NCBI RefSeq assembly: GCF_039724765.1
Contig: NZ_CP155729.1
Coordinates: 62,001-126,000 of the forward strand
DNA length: 64,000 bases
From: Sagittula stellata E-37
Lineage (GTDB): Bacteria > Pseudomonadota > Alphaproteobacteria > Rhodobacterales > Rhodobacteraceae
Direction: 5' to 3'
The translations under genes and the position numbers were made by a program. The notes beneath the pieces were generated by a model, which did no database searches, was not told the origin of the DNA, and was given only the letters and a program-made list of their open reading frames with translations. Below, piece by piece: positions 29,103 through 36,248 of the stretch. The stretch's first letter is position 1, and the number at the start of each line of letters is the position of its first letter.

Positions 29103-29858
29103 ATGACCCTTGCCCGCGCCACCGAACAGAATGCCTCAAATGCCGCCGATGACCGGCTGATCGTGGCGCTGGACGTCCCGAACGTGCTGGAGGGCATCGA
29201 CCTCGTGCAAAAGCTGGGGGACACGGTGTCCTTCTACAAGATCGGGCTGGGTATGCTGACCGGCGGCGGGCTGGCGCTGGCGAACGAACTGAAGGCCGAA
29301 CACGGCAAGCGCATCTTCCTCGACATGAAGCTGTTCGACATCGGCGCCACCATCGAAGCGGCGGTGCGGGGCATCGCGCAGTTCGACCTCGACTTCCTCA
29401 CCGTGCACGGCGACCCCTACGTGGTCCGCGCCGCAAAGCAGGGCGCTGCCGGGTCCGACCTGAAGATCCTCGCCGTGACCGTTCTGACATCGCTGGACCG
29501 CGACGACCTCGACTCGGCGCTCATCAAGGATGGCATGATCCCCGACCTCGTGACCGAGCGGGCGGGACGCGCCTTCGAGGCCGGAGCGGACGGGGTGATC
29601 TGTTCGCCGAACGAGGCGGCGCAGATCCGCGCCCTGCCGGAGGCCGACGGGCGCCTGATCGTGACCCCCGGTGTGCGCCCCTTCGGTGCCGACGTCGGCG
29701 ACCAGAAACGCATCGCCACGCCGGCGCAGGCGATTCGCGATGGCGCGGACCACATCGTCGTCGGACGCCCCGTGCATCGCGCCGCATCGCCCAGACAGGC
29801 GGCAGAGGACATCGTGGCAGAGCTGCGCTCCCCTCAGGCGCAGCGCGCGAACACCTGA
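29103..29858 (+). CDS. pyrF: Orotidine-5'-phosphate decarboxylase
   Basis: 251 residues, TIM barrel, last step of UMP synthesis. It begins LIVALDVPN, with the catalytic Lys-Asp array in FLDMKLFDIGATIEAA, then TVHGDPYV, and the phosphate-binding end VTPGVRPFGADVGDQKRIATPAQAIRDGADHIVVGRPV. The overall length is slightly above typical (about 230) because of N- and C-terminal tails. It is divergent from clpB. Confidence 0.95.
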   Translation: MTLARATEQNASNAADDRLIVALDVPNVLEGIDLVQKLGDTVSFYKIGLGMLTGGGLALANELKAEHGKRIFLDMKLFDIGATIEAAVRGIAQFDLDFLTVHGDPYVVRAAKQGAAGSDLKILAVTVLTSLDRDDLDSALIKDGMIPDLVTERAGRAFEAGADGVICSPNEAAQIRALPEADGRLIVTPGVRPFGADVGDQKRIATPAQAIRDGADHIVVGRPVHRAASPRQAAEDIVAELRSPQAQRANT

Positions 29859-30238
29859 ACGTTTCAATCACGCCCTGAAACATGTGAGCCGTCTAAATCC
29901 AGCAGGATTCAGGCGGCTCTATCGCTATATCTGGTCGATTTTGGAACCGTGTCGGCGGGCTTTGCGTTTTTTACCTGTTGGAAGTGCAGAAATGCCGATC
30001 TGGCGGAGGCAAACGTGGGCAACGTTCGAAATAATTTGACACGTGGTCGTGATGCAACGCTTGCCGCAAGGACAACTATGGGCGAAAAGGCGCCTAGAGC
30101 TGCGCTGTATTCCGCTTGCACATTGGAGTCACAGGGAAATTCCTTACCTGACTCTGTGATGAAACTTATCCACAAGTTCTTACGTTATGTGTATACCGGG
30201 GCCAAAAATGAGGTCCGTCACAAAAAAGGGTTGAGGTT
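29859..30238. other. 380-bp AT-richer gap after pyrF, with a hairpin and a DnaA box
   Basis: No credible gene. It contains a nested hairpin at 29886-29919 (outer GAGCCG/CGGCTC, inner AATCC/GGATT), probably ending pyrF transcripts, then relatively AT-rich DNA carrying a perfect DnaA box (30166-30174) and three GANTC sites (29906, 30126, 30150), the CcrM methylation target in alphaproteobacteria. It likely holds the promoter of the 92-residue gene. Confidence 0.55.
30166..30174 (+). promoter_or_regulatory. Perfect DnaA box TTATCCACA
   Basis: An exact match to the 9-bp consensus, 65 bp before the start of the 92-residue gene. A reverse-oriented near match (TGTGTATAC, one mismatch to TGTGNATAA) begins at 30188. 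Too few boxes for an origin; a DnaA-influenced promoter is the more modest reading. Confidence 0.45.
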
Positions 30239-30517
30239 ATGAGCGATATGACACCCCGAATTCACGACGTCCGTTACAACGCCGCCGAACAGTGCTTCGA
30301 GGCTCTTGTGACCCTTCACACGCCCGGTGGACGGGTGCGCGTGGCCAGCACGTTCTCCGCGCCGATGACCACCGATTTCGAGGCCGCCTCGCGTGGGTTG
30401 CTGAACACCGCGCTGATGGCGTTGGGCGACCGCGCCGCGCTGAAATCGCGCGAACTGCGCACGCCGATCGTTCCGCCGCGCACCGCCGTGGCGTCGCACA
30501 TGCCACACGCCGCCTGA
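30239..30517 (+). CDS. Conserved-looking 92-residue protein of unknown function
   Basis: A soluble small protein: MSDMTPRIHDVRYNAAEQCFEALVTLHTPGGRVRVASTFSAPMTTDFEAASRGLLNTALMALGDR. The first 55 residues look like an antiparallel beta-sheet, followed by a helix and a disordered tail. A TGAGG ribosome-binding site precedes the ATG. The upstream DNA holds a DnaA box and methylation sites; two RNA-like repeats follow. I do not recognise the family. Confidence 0.7.
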   Translation: MSDMTPRIHDVRYNAAEQCFEALVTLHTPGGRVRVASTFSAPMTTDFEAASRGLLNTALMALGDRAALKSRELRTPIVPPRTAVASHMPHAA

Positions 30518-30546
30518 GAGTTTTCGTCGTGCTGTCGATGGTATCC

Positions 30547-30674
30547 GGCACGACACCTTCTGCCTGCCGCTCATACGCCTGTATGAGCCTGCCTGACCGA
30601 CCCCCTTCTGTCCCTCGGGGCGCGGTCTGACTGCCGGGGCGCCGCACGCTGCCTTTCGCGGCCCCCGGCTTTTT
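30547..30674 (+). ncRNA. Candidate small RNA, copy A of a tandem pair
   Basis: A gene-free block with a conserved core: GGCACGA, then TCTGCCTG (30559-30566), then hairpin CTCATAC-gcct-GTATGAG (30570-30587), then GCCTGCC and CTGTCCC. It ends in a terminator-like GCCGGGG / CCCCGGC stem followed by TTTTT (30633-30674). A diverged copy lies 190 bp downstream with compensatory changes in the hairpin, which is strong evidence for selected RNA structure. An additional stem GTCGTGC/GCACGAC (30526-30554) overlaps the 5' side. The promoter was not identified, so the 5' end is approximate. Confidence 0.55.
30633..30674 (+). terminator. Intrinsic terminator ending sRNA candidate A
   Basis: GCCGGGG (30633-30639) pairs with CCCCGGC (30663-30669), the CGC/GCG inner pairs extend the stem, and five T follow. 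No protein gene on the plus strand lies between this and the 92-residue gene ending at 30517. Confidence 0.6.
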
Positions 30675-30741
30675 CTCCCCAAGCGGGAGACCCATTTTCG
30701 CCGCGCCTGCCCGTCATGGCCTTCCCGTCATGGCACTGCGT

Positions 30742-30862
30742 GGCACGATCTGCCTGAAGCCCATGCGCCTGTATGGGCCTGCCTTCCGGGATCTCTACTG
30801 TCCCCTGAGACCCGGACAAACTTCCGGGACGTGTCAGTTTCAGACACGTCCCGGTTTTTTTT
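30742..30862 (+). ncRNA. Candidate small RNA, copy B of a tandem pair
   Basis: The second diverged copy: GGCACGA, TCTGCCTG (30749-30756), hairpin CCCATGC-gcct-GTATGGG (30760-30777), GCCTGCC, CTGTCCC. Compared with copy A one stem pair changes T-A to C-G and another A-T to G-T while the GCCT loop is unchanged. It ends in a perfect 12-bp stem with eight T on the plus strand. That terminator cannot serve the flanking Nudix gene, which is on the minus strand, so a plus-strand non-coding transcript is implied. A CCGTCATGGC direct repeat (30711, 30725) precedes it. Confidence 0.6.
30824..30862 (+). terminator. Strong intrinsic terminator ending sRNA candidate B
   Basis: CCGGGACGTGTC / GACACGTCCCGG, a perfect 12-bp stem, 7-nt loop, then TTTTTTTT. 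The stop codon of the opposing Nudix gene lies inside the stem. Confidence 0.9.
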
Positions 30863-31271
30863 GACCCGAGTGCAGATAGTTGGCGAGGATGCCGCGGAAG
30901 GGCCAGACAGCATCCGGAGCATTGACGAAATCCATCGGTGCGATGGCCGCCCACTCCAGCCCTTCGCCGCCAAAGCGGACCTCATCCACCAGACTTGCCG
31001 GGCCATGCGCCGCGAAGAACCAGCTTTGCCGCCCGTCGACCTCGCGCAGGTGCACCCAGCGGAGCAGGCCGGGGTCCAGCGCCAGCCCCAGCTCCTCACG
31101 CGTCTCTCGCAGGACGCAGGCTATGGGGTCTTCGCCGCCTTCCGCCAGACCGCCGGGGAAATCCAGCATCCCCGGCCACGACAGGCCCGGCGCGAAGTCG
31201 CGGCGCAGGACCAGCAATTCGTCGCCGGCGAACAGCATCACCTTGGCGCCGACGAAGCGGCGGCTATTCAT
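30840..31271 (-). CDS. Nudix hydrolase
   Basis: 143 residues with a complete Nudix box (GGLAEGGEDP...RETREELGL), which binds Mg and hydrolyses nucleoside-diphosphate derivatives. The substrate is not evident from sequence. Its start overlaps the NfeD gene end by 8 bp, so it is likely the last gene of the SPFH-NfeD-Nudix operon. Its stop codon lies within the terminator of the opposing RNA candidate. Confidence 0.88.
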   Translation of the reverse strand: MNSRRFVGAKVMLFAGDELLVLRRDFAPGLSWPGMLDFPGGLAEGGEDPIACVLRETREELGLALDPGLLRWVHLREVDGRQSWFFAAHGPASLVDEVRFGGEGLEWAAIAPMDFVNAPDAVWPFRGILANYLHSGQKKPGRV

Positions 31272-31530
31272 TGATGTCCGTTGTCCAGATCTTCACCTGG
31301 CCCTTCCGCTCGCCGACGAGTTTGCGGATCACCAGCCACGCCACCAGTGAGGCGACGGCCCAGATCAGCAGCGTCACCGGCAGGGAGCCTAGCCCCGTCA
31401 CCAGAAGCAGCAGCCCGACCACGAAGGCCCCGACCGCCAGCCCGAGGGCGATGAAGCCGGGCGCCAGCACCTCGACGATCAAAAGGACGATCCCGCCCGC
31501 GATCCAGAGCCACCAGGTGTCCCAGCTCAC
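31264..31530 (-). CDS. NfeD family membrane protein (short form)
   Basis: 88 residues with two to three membrane helices (LWIAGGIVLLIVEVLAPGFIALGLAVGAFVVGLLLLV, LLIWAVASLVAWLVIRKL). The short form lacks the OB-fold extension of long NfeD proteins. It forms the classical pair with the upstream SPFH gene (4-bp ATGA overlap), thought to organise membrane microdomains or control a protease. Confidence 0.9.
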   Translation of the reverse strand: MSWDTWWLWIAGGIVLLIVEVLAPGFIALGLAVGAFVVGLLLLVTGLGSLPVTLLIWAVASLVAWLVIRKLVGERKGQVKIWTTDINE

Positions 31531-32423
31531 GACTTGCCTCCCTTGAATAGCTTGAATGCATCTCCGAAGGCCTCGATCGCGCTCGACGGCAGGACGACGG
31601 TCTGCGTGCCGCCCTTCTCGGCGATGCGGCGCAGGGCGTCGACCTGTTTCAGCGCGACCTCGTATTGCGCGGCCTCGACGCCGTTTTCGCGGATGACCTT
31701 GGCGACGACCTCGTTGGCGTAGGCCTCCGCATCGGCGGTGATCCGGCGTGCCTCGGCCTCCTGCTTGGCGGCGTAAAGCTGGGCGTCGGCGGCCAGTTCG
31801 ACCGCGCGGCGCTTGCCCTCCGCCTCTGTCACCTGTGCGCGACGGGCGCGTTCCGCGTTGAGCTGCTGGAGCATCGCATCGCGAGTCGCCTGGTCGAGGT
31901 TCACGTCGAGGATTTCAGCGCGCGTCACCTCGATCCCCCAGTTGTCGACCGCGTCCTCGACCAGCATCTTGATCTCGGAAATCAGGCGCGAGCGGTTCGA
32001 CTGCACTTCGTCCAGTTCCATCTTGCCGATCTCGGCGCGGACGATGCCCGCCACGGTGGTGGCTATGGCCGCGTCCACGTCACGGATCCGGTAGACTGTC
32101 TTTTCCGGCTCAAGAATGCGGTAGAAGACGGAGGTTTCCACCTCGACCAGCACGTTGTCCATGGTGATCGCGTCCTGCGACGCGGTGGGCAACTGGCGTT
32201 CGAGGATCGAGATCTTGTGCCGGACCTTGTCGAGGAACGGGATGATGAAGTTGATCCCCGGCCCCAGAACCGCGCGCAGCCGGCCAAAGCGTTCGACCAC
32301 GTGCTTTTCGGACTGCGGCACGATCCGCACACCAAGGAAGATGCAAAGCAGGATGAAGACCGCCAGAAGCAGGAAAACGATGTTCCCGCCGAGGAATTCG
32401 GCGATCAGCGACTCAATGGGCAT
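31527..32423 (-). CDS. SPFH/Band-7 domain protein (QmcA/stomatin-like)
   Basis: 298 residues: one N-terminal membrane anchor (IVFLLLAVFILLCIFLGVRIV), then the SPFH domain (VVERFGRLRAVLGPGINFIIPFLDKV through VEVETSVFYRI) and a C-terminal helical oligomerisation region (AKQEAEARRITADAEAYANEVVAKV). It is paired with NfeD, the standard partner. It resembles QmcA more than HflK/HflC. Confidence 0.92.
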   Translation of the reverse strand: MPIESLIAEFLGGNIVFLLLAVFILLCIFLGVRIVPQSEKHVVERFGRLRAVLGPGINFIIPFLDKVRHKISILERQLPTASQDAITMDNVLVEVETSVFYRILEPEKTVYRIRDVDAAIATTVAGIVRAEIGKMELDEVQSNRSRLISEIKMLVEDAVDNWGIEVTRAEILDVNLDQATRDAMLQQLNAERARRAQVTEAEGKRRAVELAADAQLYAAKQEAEARRITADAEAYANEVVAKVIRENGVEAAQYEVALKQVDALRRIAEKGGTQTVVLPSSAIEAFGDAFKLFKGGKS

Positions 32424-32518
32424 CGAAGGACCTTTCTCGGAAATAATCTTGGACTTATGTAAGCATGACCGGAGATTTGCGCCAGATTATCCGGTGACCC
32501 GGCAAGGATAACCCGACC

Positions 32519-33772
32519 ATGCCCGCGCTGTGCCGCGACTGCCTGACCCTCTTTGACAGCGGACCGCGCTGCCCCGCCTGCGAGCGGCCGCGCGTGATCG
32601 CGCATCCGGAGCTGGCCGACCTGAGCATCGCCCACATGGACTGCGACGCCTTCTATGCCTCGGTCGAAAAGCGCGACAACCCGGAGCTGGCCGACAAGCC
32701 GGTGATCATCGGCGGCGGGCGGCGCGGGGTGGTGTCGACCGCCTGTTACGTGGCGCGCATCCGTGGGGTGCGGTCGGCCATGCCGATGTTCAAGGCGCTG
32801 CAACTGTGCCCCGACGCCGTCATCATCAAGCCCCGGATGGAGGTCTATGTTGGCGTGTCGCGCCAGATCCGCGCCATGATGGAGGAGCTGACCCCCGCCA
32901 TCGAGCCGCTGTCGCTGGACGAGGCCTTCATGGACCTGTCCGGCACCAGCCGGCTGCACGGCGCGCCGCCCGCCGTCATGCTGGCCCGGCTGGTCAAGCG
33001 GATGCAGGCGGAACTGGGGGTGACCGGCTCCATCGGGCTGTCGCACAACAAGTTCCTGGCCAAGATCGCCTCCGACCTCGACAAGCCGCGCGGCTTCGCG
33101 GTGATCGGCAAGGCGGAGACTCAGGCGTTCCTCAGGCCGAAACCGGTGCGCATGTTGTGGGGTGTGGGTCAGGCCGGGCAGGAGAGCCTCGACCGGGCGG
33201 GCATCCGCACGTTCGAAGACCTGCTTCGCTGGGAGCGCCGCGACCTTGAGGCGCGGTTCGGGTCGATGGGCACCCGGCTGTGGCATCTGGCGCGAGGGGA
33301 GGATCACCGGCGGGTCAACCGCAATTCCCCGGTGAAGTCGATCTCGAACGAGACGACCTTCAACGAGGACACCGCCGATGCGGACATCCTCGACGGGCAT
33401 CTGTGGCGGCTGTCGGAAAAGACCACCGACCGGGCAAAGGCGAAGGGCATGGCGGGCCGGACGGTCACGCTGAAGCTGAGGCGCACGAATTTCAGCATCC
33501 TGACCCGGCGGATGACCTTGCCGGATGCGACGCAGATGGCTGACCGGCTCTACCGGGCGTCGCGCGCCCTGTTCGACCAGGTGAAGGAGCCGGGGCCGTG
33601 GCGGCTGATCGGCGTGGGCCTGTCGGACCTCGTCCCCGAGGCGCAGGCGGATCGTGCGGGCGATCTGCTCGACCCGCAGGCCGGGGTGCGGGCGAAGGCC
33701 GAGCGGGCCGCCGACGAGATCCGCGCCCGTTTCGGCAACGAGGCGATCCTCAAGGGGCGGGCGCTCAGATGA
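32519..33772 (+). CDS. dinB: DNA polymerase IV (Y family)
   Basis: 417 residues, error-prone translesion polymerase. Catalytic acidic residues are visible in IAHMDCDAFYASVEKRDNP and LSLDEAFMDLSG; HhH, little-finger (SNETTFNED...RTVTLKLRR) and C-terminal regions follow. The N-terminal extension CRDCLTLFDSGPRCPACERPR has two Cys-x2-Cys pairs, probably a small zinc knuckle, a lineage trait. No LexA-type GTTC-N7-GTTC box was found in the 95-bp upstream gap. Confidence 0.94.
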   Translation: MPALCRDCLTLFDSGPRCPACERPRVIAHPELADLSIAHMDCDAFYASVEKRDNPELADKPVIIGGGRRGVVSTACYVARIRGVRSAMPMFKALQLCPDAVIIKPRMEVYVGVSRQIRAMMEELTPAIEPLSLDEAFMDLSGTSRLHGAPPAVMLARLVKRMQAELGVTGSIGLSHNKFLAKIASDLDKPRGFAVIGKAETQAFLRPKPVRMLWGVGQAGQESLDRAGIRTFEDLLRWERRDLEARFGSMGTRLWHLARGEDHRRVNRNSPVKSISNETTFNEDTADADILDGHLWRLSEKTTDRAKAKGMAGRTVTLKLRRTNFSILTRRMTLPDATQMADRLYRASRALFDQVKEPGPWRLIGVGLSDLVPEAQADRAGDLLDPQAGVRAKAERAADEIRARFGNEAILKGRALR

Positions 33773-33787
33773 AGGCGGGTTGCCGGG

Positions 33788-34117
33788 TCAGGACCCGCGC
33801 CGCAGCAGGTCGTCCTCTTCCTCGGTGACGCTGTATCCCAGCGCGTCCAGCCCCGCCTCAAGGTTGTCGGCCAAGTGCGGCGTGCCTATCAGGTAGTCCG
33901 ACGTGGGGGCCGTCGCCTCTGCCAGCGCGGTGCGGTAGGCCTCGTCGTATTCCTCCGCATCGAAGGACCCGCGCCCGATCCACATGATCGCGGTCAGCGC
34001 GGCGGCTTCCTCTTCGTCCATCCGGTCGATCAGGCCGCGCAGCTCGCCCTCGCCCCGTTCGATTTCGCGCGCCATGAGAATCACGGCCGCCACCTGTCTT
34101 GTGCTGATCTGGTCCAA
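33788..34117 (-). CDS. DUF3775 family protein
   Basis: 109 residues, acidic and soluble, with the pattern DQISTRQVAAVILMAREIERGEGELRGLIDRMDEEEAAALTAIMWIGRGSFDAEEYDEAYRTALA that defines DUF3775. Function unknown. It ends 15 bp from the dinB stop (convergent). Confidence 0.85.
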   Translation of the reverse strand: MDQISTRQVAAVILMAREIERGEGELRGLIDRMDEEEAAALTAIMWIGRGSFDAEEYDEAYRTALAEATAPTSDYLIGTPHLADNLEAGLDALGYSVTEEEDDLLRRGS

Positions 34118-34183
34118 GGCGGTCTTCCTTCATTGTCTTGTCCGGGTGGACCGTGCACCGAAAAGGAGTACGCCACCTTGATC

Positions 34184-34915
34184 TTAAGCAAACAGGCGGA
34201 AGTACAGCCAATCCGGCAATAGCTGGCTGCCGCGGAACAACAGGCTGAACATGCGGGGAAACGCGCGCTGGAAGCTGTTGCCGCTCATGTGCCTGAAAAC
34301 GATGTCCGCCGCCTCTTCCGGCTCCATGATGAAGGGCATCTTGAAGTCGTTCTTGTCGGTGAGCTGCGTGCGGATGTAGCCCGGGTTCACAAGCTGCACG
34401 TCGACGCCGGTGCCCTTGAGGTCGGCATAGAGCGATTCCGCCAGCGCCATGACGCCCGACTTGGTGGAGACATAGGCCGCGGCCCCCGGCAGGCCACGAT
34501 ACCCCGAGAGCGACCCGGTCAGGACGATATGCCCCGACCCGCGCGCCACGAAGCGCGGCACCACCACGCCCACAAGACGCATGGCGCCGCCGAAGTTGAC
34601 GTCGGCCATGAGGTTGGCGTGCTCTGCCTCCCATTCCTTGCCGCCGAAGGGCCAGTAGACCGCCGCAAGCTGCACAACCCCGTCGAACGTGCCGATCTTC
34701 TGCGCGGCCTCTTCCAGCGCGGCGGCGTCGGTGACATCCACCGGCACCACCTCGGCCTTGCCGGGCAGCTTGTCGGCCAGCGCGCGCAGCTTGTCCTCCG
34801 AGCGGGCCGAGAGGATCAGCTCGGCGCCGGCCTCGCTCAGCTTGCGGGCCAGCGCGGCGCCCAGCCCTTCGCTTGCGCCCACGATCCAGTAGCGTTTGCC
34901 GTTCCAGTCTCTCAC
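34184..34915 (-). CDS. Short-chain dehydrogenase/reductase in the rpoE-linked operon
   Basis: 243 residues, Rossmann fold: cofactor motif YWIVGASEGLGAAL, the NAG-equivalent replaced by LAAVYWP, catalytic Ser in VLTGSLSGYRG and Tyr-x3-Lys in AAYVSTKSGVM. The start is a GTG at 34915, overlapping the DUF3833 stop by 4 bp (GTGA). It is the last gene of the four-gene operon divergent from rpoE-chrR; a homologous SDR lies in the sigma-E regulon of Rhodobacter sphaeroides (from memory). Substrate unknown; an acyl or lipid carbonyl is plausible from context. Confidence 0.9.
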   Translation of the reverse strand: MRDWNGKRYWIVGASEGLGAALARKLSEAGAELILSARSEDKLRALADKLPGKAEVVPVDVTDAAALEEAAQKIGTFDGVVQLAAVYWPFGGKEWEAEHANLMADVNFGGAMRLVGVVVPRFVARGSGHIVLTGSLSGYRGLPGAAAYVSTKSGVMALAESLYADLKGTGVDVQLVNPGYIRTQLTDKNDFKMPFIMEPEEAADIVFRHMSGNSFQRAFPRMFSLLFRGSQLLPDWLYFRLFA

Positions 34916-35475
34916 ACAACCTCCTTGCGGCGCATGACCGCCACGAGTTCCGCAACCTTCAGGCCCAACTTCCGAAACTGCGAACGGTTCACGATGGTGC
35001 CGTCGGGCGTGAGGTACATCCAGTCGGTGGCGTTCAGCACGATGCCGCCCTTGTCCTCGGGCAGCCGAAGCCGGTAGCGCATCTGGACGGACGGGCCGCT
35101 CTGCTGACCGCTGCCCTCTCCCACCACGTCCGCTGCCGTGGCACGGATACGCCCGTCGTTGCCGAGTGTCAGGTGCCAGGCGCGTTCTTCCTCGACGCCG
35201 GAGGCATAGAGGTAGCGTTCGTGCAGAACACAGGTGTTGCCCTCCCACGTGGCGACGAAATCGCCCTTGAAGCGTGACGTGACCCGGCCCGTCGGTCCGT
35301 AGATCACGCCCTCCGCCTCCAGTGCGCCGTTCAGGTGGCGGCGGATGTCGATCGATTCGCCCGGAGCATCGGCGTAGTCGGCGGGGCGCTGCGCCGGAAA
35401 ACCCGCCAGCCGGTCACGCAGCCAGACAAGCGCCAGCGCGACACCCGCGCCGGTAAGGAGCCAGACGGCAGCCAT
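34912..35475 (-). CDS. DUF3833 family protein
   Basis: 187 residues: an N-terminal membrane anchor (AAVWLLTGAGVALALVWL) without lipobox Cys, then a lipocalin-like beta-rich domain (GALEAEGVIYGPTGRVTSRFKGDFVATWEG, LNATDWMYLTPDGTIVNRSQFRKLGLKVAEL) typical of DUF3833. Start and stop overlap their neighbours by 1 and 4 bp, so it is fully coupled. It is probably a periplasmic, membrane-anchored lipid-binding factor; that is inference. Confidence 0.87.
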   Translation of the reverse strand: MAAVWLLTGAGVALALVWLRDRLAGFPAQRPADYADAPGESIDIRRHLNGALEAEGVIYGPTGRVTSRFKGDFVATWEGNTCVLHERYLYASGVEEERAWHLTLGNDGRIRATAADVVGEGSGQQSGPSVQMRYRLRLPEDKGGIVLNATDWMYLTPDGTIVNRSQFRKLGLKVAELVAVMRRKEVV

Positions 35476-36248
35476 CACGCGGCCTCCCTGTCGTTGTGCC
35501 GCCCGGTGACCTCGGCCTCCGGCGGTTCGGGGCGATTGCGGTAGCGGGCACCTTTGAGCCGCAGCTTCAGTGCCTGCCAGAAGATCAGCGCCAGAACCCG
35601 GCGCGACCCGAACGGACGGCGCAGCAGGGTCCACAGGAGATGCCCGCTGGTGAGCGGCCTGCGCGGACCGACGAGCGTGGCGATCAGACCGCCGCGTTCA
35701 TGGTCGAGGTCGATCCAGATGCCCACCCGCTCTGCCGTGATGTCGAAGCGGAAGGTGTATCCTCCGGCAATCGGCTGGAAGGGCGAGACGTGAAAGACCT
35801 TCTCTGCCACCAGTTCGTCGCCCGGCCCGATGGGGGCGCCGTCGGGCTTGTGGCACAGGTAGGAATGCCGGTCGCCGAAGGTGTTGCTGACCTCTGCGAT
35901 CACCGCCTTCAGCGCCGCGCCGTCATAGGCAAGCCAGAAGGACACCGGGTTGAACACATGCCCCAGGATGCGCGGCTGGGTCAGCAGCATCAGCGGCCCC
36001 TGCGCGGCGATGCCGTAGCGGTCCAGCACTTCGCGCGCCCAGGGCGCACCGCGCCCGTCCTTCGGCGGGCCGCCATGGTCCTTGTCCTGCACGGACGCCA
36101 GATTGACCCGGTTGCGGGAAAAGAGCGCGGGGCCCTTCAGCTCGGCCTCTGCGTCGAACAGCACGTAATCGACGGAGTAGCGGAAAGCGTTTTCGACCGC
36201 GCCCTTCCGGCCATGCCATGTATGCGCCTGAACCAGATCGACTGTCAT
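35475..36248 (-). CDS. DUF1365 family protein
   Basis: 257 residues. Family landmarks are HTWHGRKGAVENAFRYSVDYVL at the N-terminus, RILGHVFNPVSFWLAYD, FGDRHSYLCH, KVFHVSPFQPIAGGYTFRF. DUF1365 proteins accompany the adjacent FAD oxidoreductase type and Cfa-like methyltransferases, and homologues belong to the sigma-E (singlet oxygen) regulon, linked to furan fatty acid formation. Coupled by ATGA to the FAD gene upstream. Confidence 0.9.
   Translation of the reverse strand: MTVDLVQAHTWHGRKGAVENAFRYSVDYVLFDAEAELKGPALFSRNRVNLASVQDKDHGGPPKDGRGAPWAREVLDRYGIAAQGPLMLLTQPRILGHVFNPVSFWLAYDGAALKAVIAEVSNTFGDRHSYLCHKPDGAPIGPGDELVAEKVFHVSPFQPIAGGYTFRFDITAERVGIWIDLDHERGGLIATLVGPRRPLTSGHLLWTLLRRPFGSRRVLALIFWQALKLRLKGARYRNRPEPPEAEVTGRHNDREAA

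Noticed and set aside
29859..30238. Replication origin
   Set aside because: Only one perfect DnaA box and one near match, no box cluster, and none of the usual origin-linked genes (dnaA, hemE, parAB, gidA) nearby.
32424..32518. LexA (SOS) box upstream of dinB
   Set aside because: No GTTC-N7-GTTC or GAAC-N7-GAAC pattern in the gap.
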